A DNA stretch of 64,000 nt, taken from Cladopsammia gracilis (lineage: Eukaryota > Cnidaria > Anthozoa > Scleractinia > Dendrophylliidae). Below are positions 1 to 8,425 of the stretch, piece by piece (the first letter of the stretch is position 1; each line of letters opens with the position of its first letter). Position numbers and translations under genes: made by a program. The DNA is taken from positions 2,044,501 to 2,108,500 of the forward strand of contig JAJGOT010000028.1 in the NCBI GenBank assembly GCA_022457155.1, given 5' to 3'. The notes beneath the pieces were generated by a model. That model did not search any database. It was not told the origin of the DNA and was given only the letters and a program-made list of their open reading frames with translations.

Positions 1-21
1 CCCCCCCCCCCCCCCCCCCCC
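1..21. repeat. Poly(C) run at window edge
   Basis: An uninterrupted run of C opens the window. Positions 22-785 that follow show no exon with a recognisable product on either strand; the short open frames there have no splice context or family match. Confidence 0.8.
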
Positions 22-1057
22 GCACCGACGAAATGCCCCTGGGTCTCCAAGGATGGGGTTACGGAGGATGCACAAGTAATTGCTTTCTTTTATAGTTATT
101 TAAAAACAAGCCAGTTAAGTTTGATTCAAGATGGCGGCTTAAAGACCTTCACGTGGCTCGGATGACCACGTAGAAATGGCGGTCCCGTTTCCGTTGGGGA
201 GGAAAAAGAACCACTGAGGACTTAACAACACCCAAGCTGTGACCACCCTCAGTGCCATACATTGTTCATGGGTGGGGTGGGGGAGATGAGATCAACAATG
301 GACCGATAGCAGCTGCCTGAGGCGCCTTCATAACCTGACGTCCGATCTCATTCTCATAAGTGTATGTAAAGCGCCTTTGGGACATTGATATGTACGCGCT
401 TTATAAGTCTTTTCCTTTCTTTTCCTTTACATTCAATAGAAAAACTCACTGTAATGGTAATTGCCGGCACAAGCTATGTTTATCACCCTGGCGATGTTTT
501 TCAGCGCAGGATCGTGTTGAGCACATTCATCTAAAAACAAGATAAAAAAAAAATGATATTCGAGTAATCAGTTCATGAAAGATTACAAATAAGTTTGGTT
601 TAATAAAATAATAAGTTTATTTTTCTAAGCCTTGGGGCTCGGATATGGGCAAACAGTATAATAATGACACAATTTCGTTGCAGAGTCAGTTACCAGCAAA
701 CTGGTTCAAAGGGCCTTCACGGCTTTCCAAATGCCGGGCGGACGTTGGACAAGGGTTGTGCCCAAATCATACTATCCAGAAGGACGTCGGACACCTTATT
801 GAGACTTATATAACGTAATGTCGACACTTAGAATTTTATTTTCAATAAATAATTTTTAAGTGAAAAACGAATATCTAAAATCCCCACTCAGGATTGAACC
901 TGTGACCTCAGCTAGGCTTAGGCTTACATACAAGGAATCAGAGAATTAACTCTGTGTGTAAATTATAGTGCCAAGGTAAACCCATAAATTTCCCTATACT
1001 GAGCGTTAGCCCTAGTAAGGAAATGAGGGACCACACGAGGGAAAGAAAAAAATCTTT

Positions 1058-1130
1058 GACCTCGGTGGGATTCGAACCCACGACCTCCGGATAAGATCTT
1101 CCGTCGCTGTACTGCTTGAACCACGAGGCC
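1058..1130 (-). repeat. tRNA-like sequence, left arm of the foldback
   Basis: The 73 nt fold as a tRNA: acceptor arms GGCCTCG and CGAGGTC pair with one G-U, and the T arm is a perfect GTGGG-TTCGAAT-CCCAC. The D stem is degraded here (GTTC against CAGC). The anticodon stem has four pairs and an eight-base loop, so I call a tRNA-derived repeat head or pseudogene, not a working tRNA. Confidence 0.7.
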
Positions 1131-1372
1131 GTACGGGAGCAGATCGTGGGTAATAAGGTGGTAATTCGTGGCAATGAGAATGTGAAGGGTACAAATAAAT
1201 GTTGAGCCACGTAGCACTGGTGATACAAACAAGGAATCAGAGAATTAACTCTGTGTGTATCACTCAACTCTTGTTTGTATCACCAGTGCTACGTGGCTCA
1301 ACATTTATTTGTACCCTTCACATTCTCACTGTCACGAATTACCACCTTATTACCCACGATCTGCTCCCGTAC

Positions 1373-1445
1373 GGCCTCGTGGCTCAAGCGGTAGAGCTAC
1401 GGAAGATCTAATCCGGAGGTCGTGGGTTCGAATCCCACCGAGGTC
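1373..1445 (+). repeat. tRNA-like sequence, right arm of the foldback
   Basis: The 73 nt have an intact tRNA acceptor stem, a perfect D stem (GCTC/GAGC) and a perfect T stem-loop with the box B core GGTTCGAATCC. The anticodon arm has only four pairs around an eight-base loop (AGATCTAA), one base too many, so no anticodon can be assigned. It is the better preserved of the two inverted heads. Confidence 0.7.
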
Positions 1446-2116
1446 AAAGATTTTTTCTCTCCCTCGTGTGGTCCCTCATTTCCTTACTAGGGCTAACGCT
1501 CAGTATAGGGAAATTTATGGGTTTACCTTAGCACTATAATTTACACACAGAGTTGATTATCTGATTTCTTGTTGGTATCACCAGTGCTACGTGGCTCAAC
1601 ATTTATTTATTTTTTTTAGGCTTACATAGCCTACCGTACCACTGTACCACCTACGTAGTTTCTCGGGTTGCTTGGTCCTAAATTTAACTATAAAAACCGC
1701 CCCAACCTCAACTGAAAGCTGACCAGTTACTTCGTTATATAAGCCTCAATTCTTCCAGACGGTATGATTTGGCGTCGAATATTTTGTCACGTGACACACG
1801 ACGAAACGGCATTTTGGAAAATTATTTCCAGCGATTGGAAATCGTGTTTGTTTTCTGGAAATCTGAAACTGTTGCTCGAACGAAATGAAGACATTCAGCA
1901 TGTTTTACGCGACAACACACCAGGGTTTTTGAAGCAATTTGGCAGCTTTGTCCAGCGGTTTCTACGCCCGCCATTTTGAATGCGGACAAGCCCTGGGGAC
2001 GAGATTGGTTTGCTAAGTGCGGAAGAGTCTAGATTCCATAGCACAGATAGCCTGCGAGCAAGCTCTCGGGTTCGGGTTTGGAGTTTTTTTGGGGGGGAGG
2101 GGATGGGAGAAGGAGG

Positions 2117-2398
2117 TTGGACACCTTATTGAGACTTATATAACGGAGTAACTGGTTTGCCTTCAGTTGAGGTAGGGGTTAGCAGTTTATATACTGTAGT
2201 TAAATTTAGGCCTAAACAACCCGAGAAGCTAGGTGGTACAGTGGTATGATAGGCTATGCAAGTCTAAGCCTAGCTGGGGTCACAGGTTCAATCCTGAGTG
2301 GGGATTTTAGATTTTATTTTTTACACTTAAAAATTTATTGAAAATAAAATTCTTAGTGTCGACATTACGTTATATAATTCTCAATAAGTGTCCGTCCT
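2117..2398 (+). mobile_element. MITE with TTATTGAGA terminal repeats, intact copy
   Basis: The element runs from GGACACCTTATTGAGACTTA to the inverse sequence ending TCTCAATAAGTGTCC. It carries an internal tRNA-like stretch with a box-B-like GGTTCAATCC at about 2285. It encodes no protein. It provides the empty-site reference for the interrupted copy at 786-1757. Confidence 0.75.
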
Positions 2399-3334
2399 CC
2401 TTCTGAGCTATAGAAGGTAGACTCTACCGCTACGTCCGAGGGGTTTTTCGTTTTATTTAGTGGGATTTCATTTAATATTACCGGTAAGTAGAAACATGGG
2501 CAAGGATGTATAAATAATTAGTTTATGTAACTATCTTTTCATCTTTCTCAAAATAATGACCTTCTTTTCGTTAAAAACTGGCCAAAACGCTTCGTGCCTG
2601 AGCAAAATTGTGTTGGCAAATGGCGCCGACAATTCTGCAGTTCATAGTTTTCAAACGCTTAGAACATTTTTAGTAAACTTTCAGTGTATTGGTAATATAT
2701 TACACTTTAAACAGTGAAAATGACAACCTTAATTTAACTATGAGGTACTTTGCTTTCTCCCGTTTGACCGTGGTGGAATGCCGGTTCGACTGGACCAACC
2801 AGTTTCTCCATCATTATCTATCGCTGCATTTTTTCATTAGTAAAATTTCATGAGAATAATTAACAACTATTCACCGAAGTGGAGGTGGGTAGTGGTGGAT
2901 AGTTGTTTTAGTTTTTACTGAAACAGTGAGATAATATAACGAAAATGATGCTTTTTAACTCATTTATTCCTGTTTCGCGCGCAAATTGCTGGGAGGTGAA
3001 TAGCACTTGCTATTCCGAGTTTCAGTAGTCAATCAGAGTGCGCCAACAATGCTATCCGCCACTGTTTCAGTATATACTAAAATGAATATATTTACAAAAG
3101 CAATTAATGGAGAATGTGATAATTAGTATGGTATGCCTGGTAAGCTCTTGCGAAGAGAGCTAAAAGGAAAACAAATTAAGGCTCTGCATAAAAAGACTAT
3201 TCCCAGATGAATAACTCGTCCACGGTGCAAATGATTGCATGAATGCTTAGTGTCGTATAGCGGAAACACGAGAAACCGTTTGCAGGAATGTAAAATGTTT
3301 GTGTATTGAAACACTTGCCATAGGCGACATTTCA
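2399..3334. other. No recognisable feature
   Basis: I see no exon, structured RNA or clear repeat here. The sequence is AT-rich, and open frames are short with no recognisable family. Confidence 0.5.
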
Positions 3335-3435
3335 ACTATTCATAGTTCATTAGCATTCCTGTGACGTCACTTAGCATTATATAAACCAAGCAGAATTAAT
3401 TAGGAGTGTCAGTTGCTGCGAACGTTGCTCAAAGT
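3335..3435 (+). repeat. A1 repeat of the split-repeat retroelement
   Basis: The 101-bp left terminal repeat starts actattcatag and ends gctcaaagt. It matches A2 base for base by eye and contains the CRE and TATA motifs that probably drive the element. Confidence 0.8.
3362..3385 (+). promoter_or_regulatory. CRE plus TATA box of the retroelement
   Basis: TGACGTCA (3362-3369) is a perfect CRE palindrome and TATATAAA (3378-3385) is a strong TATA box. Transcription would start near 3410, within A1 and about 50 bases before the gag ATG. The same pair recurs in A2. Confidence 0.6.
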
Positions 3436-3457
3436 CAGAGCGAAGCACAATCTTCCA

Positions 3458-5037
3458 ATGCCGCTCCCGACCGTCGATGGCCAGCAAAAGGACTAGGTTG
3501 TTGCTGCCTTACAGCCGGGTCCGGCAGCTCAAACTCCAGCTCACGATCAAATTCCAGTTTCTGCGTCTTCACCTGTTTCTGCGCCAGCCGCGGCTGTTGG
3601 GAACGCTTTACCGCCGTCAGAGCATACCACGCCGGCAACGGTTGCAGCCAGTTCTTCGCAGGAACCGGGGAAGGAATCTTTAGGGGTAACTTTTTTTAGT
3701 ATGGACATTTTCCGCTGCTGTTGTACGGGCGTGTTATTGCATTATTCGCGCGTCCGAGCGTTCGTCATTTCGAGTTCTTTGTTTTTCGCTTCATTGTTTT
3801 ACGCTTTATGCTCAAGGACGCTTGTGTTTTTCGGTGACGTGGTATCTTTCTCGTGGTTCGCCTATTGCTCATACACAGCATTCGTCGAATTTTATTTTAC
3901 CTTTTTATTTTACTTTTTATTTGTCTGGTTGTTGCACGTTTTCATATCAGGTTAATTTGTTATGCAGATTAGCGGGGCCTGATTCCGTGTTGGTCCCAAG
4001 GGGCTTGGCCGGTATTTAATGTTGTTCTTTTGTCGAGTCCCTGGGGTCCCGGGCAGTTTAGATAGCAAAATCTGCACATTAAGACTGCAAAGATCGCCAA
4101 TCTTCGGGAAAGGATCGTGTAGGGCCTAGCATATAAAATAAATAGACTGCGAAGGATCCAATAAACGGGATTGGGTCGAGAAGGGTCTAGTGGACAAATG
4201 AAGACCAAGAGGGATCCAATAGCGGGATTGGATCGAGAAGGGTCTAGTGGATAAGATATAGATCGTGAAGGATCCAATAAACGGGGTTGGATCGAGAAGG
4301 GTCTAGCGGATATATAGACCGTGAGGAATCCCATTAACGGCGGGGATCGCGAAGGGTCTAGCGAATGGAATATAGACTGACAAGGATCCGATAAAACAGG
4401 ATTGGATCGAGAAGGGTCTGGTGAATATGATATAGTCCGTTATGGATCCAATGTACGGGAATGGATCGAGAAGGGTCTGGTGATTTAAATATTGACCAAA
4501 AAAAAAAAAAAAAAAAGGAGAAGGAGAATTTCATTTCTTTTCGCAATTTTCTATTTTCTTTAGTTGGCCAAACTTCTAAAGGAAGTGGAGACCTTACGTA
4601 AGTCTGCCGATGTTTCTAGTGTTGATACGGCCGTGTCGGCGCTGCAGACCCTATTGGCCAAACCATCCGAGTTGTTCGATCCCTATACGGCGATGGCAGC
4701 CTTGGAAAACTTAGTCGATACAGCCAGGGAAAAGGCAGATGCAAGGGCGAACCGCTTTGGGATAGTGCTGCGCCAGTGCCGTCCTCTGATTACCGATGGC
4801 AATTTGCAGAATATCTTGATCAAGTTAATAGCGTCTAAAGGGGAGGCGGAAGTGGCTAAGGCGATTCAAAAGTCACGTAAAGAGGCCAATGCTCTTAGGG
4901 GTGCCATCTCTGGTCGGTCGCGGCCCCCTTCACCGTACCACAAGAGGGGAGGGGGATGGCCTCGCCCCCCGACTAGGTGTTGGTCCTGTGGCCAGACAGG
5001 CCATTATGCTCCTGGATGCCCGAACAGACGCTTCTAG
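3458..5037 (+). CDS. Gag-like protein with CCHC zinc knuckle, spliced, with an in-frame TAG
   Basis: Exon 1 (3458-3685) begins at ATG 3458 and encodes a Pro/Ala/Ser-rich stretch. An in-frame TAG sits at codon 13 (3494-3496), after which the frame stays open to a donor (GGG/gtaact). Exon 2 (4564-5037) follows a strong acceptor (tttctttag) in the same phase and adds 157 residues: a helical Lys/Glu/Leu-rich region, then an Arg/Pro-rich tail and one zinc knuckle (CWSCGQTGHYAPGC). The knuckle is typical of retroelement nucleocapsids. The TAG may be a decayed sense codon, a readthrough site, or a sign that translation starts elsewhere. The intron holds a 58-bp tandem array. I do not recognise the family beyond gag-like. 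Confidence 0.6.
4095..4490. repeat. 58-bp tandem array inside the gag intron
   Basis: About seven degenerate copies of a unit of about 58 bp share GGATCCAATAAACGGGATTGG and GATCGAGAAGGGTCTAG. The array lies wholly within the proposed gag intron. It may be a packaging or recombination signal of the element, or simple expansion. Confidence 0.75.
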
Positions 5038-5090
5038 AACTAGAGTTATTGTATAGCTACATGCTGTTGGTTAAATGACCGTGTTAGCAA

Positions 5091-5096
5091 AATAAA
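5091..5096 (+). terminator. Polyadenylation signal AATAAA of gag
   Basis: AATAAA lies 54 bases after the gag stop, a normal distance for the 3' end of this transcript. Confidence 0.55.
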
Positions 5097-5572
5097 GAAA
5101 TGCCTCAGATTGTAATTGTTTGGTTATTTTGTCTCATAGAATCTTTTTCTGTCCCAGTTTGGTTTCTCTAGACTGACTTAAGTGACGGGAATTGACTCCA
5201 CAAGCGCTTTGCCTTGTATGGCATGCCCTTGAGCTCGCTTTAGCGGGCTATGGCTGTCATTTTCCCTGGGCTTAATTCTGTCTCCCTCGTTGGTCTTACC
5301 CTCGGTTTTCTCATTTGTTATAGGGAACTCTCCCCCAGGCGTTCTAGACTATTATTAAAACTTGAGCTTAATGTTGCGAAATTCATTTAAATTTGTGTGT
5401 TAACTCTAGTGGTAGGGTTTAGGTATATCAAGAATAAAGATCTATTAGTAATGAGATAGAGGGATTGGCTATTCGGATAAGGTATGGGTACGTTGAAGGA
5501 ATGAGGTATGGGAGGTATATGAGGATGTGGGGATGCTTATTAACGGCACATCCGGTGAAGAAGCGCTGTCAT

Positions 5573-5628
5573 GGGTCACTACCCAATACTTAATACTAAT
5601 GAGTAAGCAGGGAGGATAATGTACTATT
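5573..5628 (+). repeat. B1 repeat of the split-repeat retroelement
   Basis: This 56-bp copy begins gggtcactacccaatactta and differs from B2 by one base by eye (atacta against atgcta). It abuts and overlaps A2 by actatt. Confidence 0.75.
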
Positions 5629-5723
5629 CATAGTTCATTAGCATTCCTGTGACGTCACTTAGCATTATATAAACCAAGCAGAATTAATTAGGAGTGTCAG
5701 TTGCTGCGAACGTTGCTCAAAGT
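5623..5723 (+). repeat. A2 repeat of the split-repeat retroelement
   Basis: This is the 101-bp second copy of A1, including the CRE (TGACGTCA) and TATA box. It sits between B1 and B2. Confidence 0.8.
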
Positions 5724-5801
5724 GAACGAAGCACCGCACCCACCACTCCCCCCTGCTGCTCTTAGCTCTTATGGCATACCCTTTCGAGCTTTGCTCGTCA
5801 G

Positions 5802-5857
5802 GGGTCACTACCCAATACTTAATGCTAATGAGTAAGCAGGGAGGATAATGTACTATT
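5802..5857 (+). repeat. B2 repeat, right end of the retroelement
   Basis: The second 56-bp B copy ends gtactatt and marks the right edge of the element; unrelated sequence follows. Confidence 0.75.
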
Positions 5858-6769
5858 ACGCACTGCAACAATCATCGCATCGCATTAAGGTCTGGGATGA
5901 AATTCGGCTCCAATCATCTTCAGTCCCCTGAACTCCACAAATCCAGACCATCAATGATCTCTTAATCCCCCAAAACTTACATCCAACCAAAGAGGCCATT
6001 GATGGTCTGCTGACAAGATCAAGTAACAATCAGTGCCCCGGAGGATAGGAAGGGGCACATTCACACCCAGTAAACAACACATGTCAGTCAACCTATCCTA
6101 GTAGTCCGAATATCATCACAACTGCATTGGCCATGCCAAAATGCACCACCAAACTTCACTCCCAAACCTCACTCCCAAACCTCACTCCCCACACCTCATT
6201 TTCCCAAAGTGCACATAATCCAGGCCTCACTGTTATCTCCAAGGCCACAATAATTGCTCGCTATGCGCCCGACCAAGAGCGGCTTTACATCGTATAAACG
6301 TGAGCGATTGGTATCATGTCTGTAACTTTGATAGTTTACTTGAACGTTTCCAGGGCAACCATCACCCCCTCACTGGCCCCAATAAGGGTCTCCTTCCAGT
6401 GAGCCTAAATGTATGGGTTAGGCAGCTGTTGAGCCGAAACCAGTAGACATTCGTCAAAGGACGGATCAAACTGCTAGTCCCATGCCGGGGGGACGTAAAA
6501 TGGGAGACCCCCCGGGGCCAGCAAGGGGGTGACAGTTGTGGCCCAGAATAACTAGGGGAGTTGGATTAAGATACTCCGTTTTCGCAACTGTCACTCCCAG
6601 CAGCCTAGGGGTAGGTCGGGGGGAAGAAGAAATAATGTACAGAAAGTAGTACGTCCAGTAGTGATCGACTGGCGGTCCCTCACTGGGGGACAAATGTGAG
6701 CAAGATAATGACTTGAAGCTCAACACGATAATCGTTAAAAAGATACTTAATAGTAAAAACTGACGATCC
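5858..6769. other. Non-coding; short CACTCCCAAACCT tandem
   Basis: No exon is recognisable. A short tandem of ctcactcccaaac units occurs at 6148-6200. Confidence 0.5.
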
Positions 6770-7600
6770 CTTGCCGACAGAATCATTTCAATAAAAGACA
6801 AGTGTCAATGTGACAATAACTTGAAGCTCAACACAATTAACCTCAAACAATATTCCTTGTGCGCGTGCACACACTCATTAGTAAACATCAATCGTTCCCT
6901 TGACGAAAGAATCATGTCATTAAGAGCACAATGAAAAAACCGAGCTCGAACAATATGCACTGTAACACACTCATTAGTGATCATCAGACGTTCCCCTGAC
7001 GAAAGAATCATGTCACTAAGAGTACAAACAAACACCGAGCCCAAACAATGCTCATTGTAAACATACTCATTAGTGATCATCAATCGCTCCCTTGACGAAA
7101 GAGTCATGCCACCAAGAGTACAACCAAATACTGAGCTCGAATAATACTCATCGTAAACACACTCATTAGTGATCATCAGTCGTTCCCTTGACGAAAGAAT
7201 CATGTCACTAAGAGTACAAACAAACACCGAGCCCAAACAATGCTCATTGTAAACATACTCATTAGTGATCATCAATCGCTCCCTTGACGAAAGAATCATG
7301 CCACCAAGAGTACAACCAAATACTGAGCTCGAATAATACTCATCGTAAACACACTTATTAGTGATCATCAGTTGTTCCCTTGACGAAAGAATCATGTCAC
7401 TAAGAGTACAAATAAACACCGAGCCCAAACAATGCTCATTGTAAACATACTCATTAGTGATCATCAATCGCTCCCTTGCCGACAGAATCATTTCACTGAG
7501 AGACAAATCTCCACGTGAGAATGTAACTCTGAGCTCAATACAAAAATCATTCAACACTCATTAGAAATCAACTGACGGACCCTCGACGACAGAATCATTT
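6770..7600 (-). repeat. 96-bp minisatellite, open on the minus strand
   Basis: Eight to nine copies of a 96-bp unit recur, with anchors ttgacgaaagaatcatgtca near 6900, 6996, 7092, 7188, 7284, 7380 and 7476. Two variants alternate, giving a higher-order 192-bp period. Because 96 is a multiple of 3, one minus frame stays open for 250 codons (6805-7557) as 32-residue repeats such as LMITNEYVYNEHCLGSVF. There is no sign of a signal peptide, exon context or known family, so the frame may be a by-product of the period. Confidence 0.8.
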
Positions 7601-8329
7601 TACCAAGAGGCAACCATAGTATATACTAATTTTCCGCAACTACACGTGGTGACAACATTTGATGACAGAAAATACCTCTCACCATTGAGGGCAAAACATG
7701 AGCACAAAACGTCCGTGGTCATCGTTCAAATATTAAGCCGAGTAACTTACTTCAAGGTACAATGTAACTCTCCCAAACCTCAAAAACTGGCGCTTGCTCA
7801 GTAAGAGATAATTGCAGTTTTGCTCCAATATTAAGCCCCAGCCGAGCGATTCATCCTACAAAAGGAAACAAGAAACTGGCGATATATCGCCCACATTTAT
7901 ATTAGAACAATATATCGGATGAAATGCAACAAACATTTATGGAGGTTGCTCGAAATTGTACGCCGGCGACAACAATGACAACAAACACCAAATGGAAAGA
8001 GACGCCCACGTGTTGCCAACAAAAAATACACTCCAAGTCAAATACATCAATTTTGTAGTCTTTACCTGAGTCACTAAGCCAAATGATCTCCAAAGGGTGG
8101 TGTACATGCTACCGAAGACGATAAAAGGTCAGCGCTGGTGTTCAGATAGCGAGAGACACTTTGATGTTGACGGAGCCGTTGCACTTGAAGGATTGACAAT
8201 TAATTCATATTTTGTTGGTCTTATATGCTCTGCTTATGATTTATGCAGTGCGAATAGTAATTTTTTACGCACTCCGATTGAGCATTCGGCTAAAAAACCG
8301 ACGGTATATTGATTATATTTTGAGTTTAC
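7601..8329. other. Region expected to hold the rest of C3; unresolved
   Basis: No exon matches the rest of the C345C domain convincingly. The best splice-bounded frame is 7751-7855 (minus), 35 codons between a good acceptor (ccttttgtag) and a gtaagt donor. Its protein, which includes EQNCNYLLLSKRQFLRFG, aligns poorly with C345C, and its phase does not join exon 39 directly. Confidence 0.35.
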
Positions 8330-8425
8330 CTTGAGTGCATTTGCAGGATTTAGAACCAACGTCGCAAACGCCCAAATTTAATGGGCTGAACTTGTCTGGT
8401 CCGTAGAATACGCTACAAGACTCGT
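8330..8425 (-). CDS. C3: C3 exon 39: start of the C345C (NTR) domain
   Basis: The exon reads DESCSVFYGPDKFSPLNL and later SKSCKCTQ. This fits the C345C opening ESCTRFY...LCRDELCRC. It ends at phase 1 (CAAG/gtaaac), so more coding sequence must follow downstream. Its presence shows the protein is C3/C4/C5-like, since A2M lacks this domain. Confidence 0.85.

Larger units (their letters stand above)
931..1617. mobile_element. Foldback insertion with two tRNA-derived arms (SINE-like)
   Basis: This insertion is a large imperfect palindrome. The left arm (about 944-1235) is repeated in reverse at about 1268-1555, each arm carrying a tRNA-like segment. It ends in a T-rich tail (1603-1617) and is flanked by the 11-bp direct repeat aggcttacata at 920-930 and 1618-1628. 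The tRNA heads, the tail and the target duplication fit retroposition of a tRNA-derived SINE dimer. A foldback DNA element that captured a tRNA gene is the alternative. Confidence 0.7.
786..1757 (-). mobile_element. MITE with TTATTGAGA terminal repeats, interrupted copy
   Basis: The left part (786-930) and right part (1618-1757) together match, in inverse orientation, the intact copy at 2117-2398. The terminal repeat reads about GGACACCTTATTGAGACTTA at 788. The copy is split by a 687-bp insertion at 931-1617, and aggcttacata occurs on both sides of the break. The intact copy shows what the undisturbed site looked like, so the order of events is clear. The element family is not named here. Confidence 0.75.
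3335..5857 (+). mobile_element. Gag-only retroelement with split direct repeats (Ngaro/PAT-like, non-autonomous)
   Basis: The element has a 101-bp repeat at its left end (A1, 3335-3435) that recurs without visible change near the right end (A2, 5623-5723). A2 is bracketed by two 56-bp copies of another sequence (B1 5573-5628, B2 5802-5857). The order A1-coding-B1-A2-B2 is the split-direct-repeat layout of Ngaro/PAT/VIPER tyrosine-recombinase retrotransposons. B1 and A2 overlap by six bases (actatt), which also end B2. Only a gag-like gene with a zinc knuckle is present; there is no reverse transcriptase or recombinase. The identical A repeats suggest a recent insertion. A TRIM-type LTR element is the alternative, but B1/B2 would then be unexplained. 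Confidence 0.65.

Noticed and set aside
1373..1445. Functional tRNA gene
   Set aside because: The anticodon loop has eight bases with a four-pair stem, and the copy is part of a foldback insertion.
6805..7557. Real 250-residue protein gene
   Set aside because: Openness follows from a 96-bp repeat period; there is no exon context or family.
7751..7855. Final C3 exon
   Set aside because: Splice sites are good, but the protein aligns poorly with C345C and its phase 0 start does not join exon 39 (phase 1).
8241..8291. Frame AECSIGVRKKLL as C3 exon 40
   Set aside because: The intron from exon 39 would be about 38 nt, too short, and the frame soon stops.
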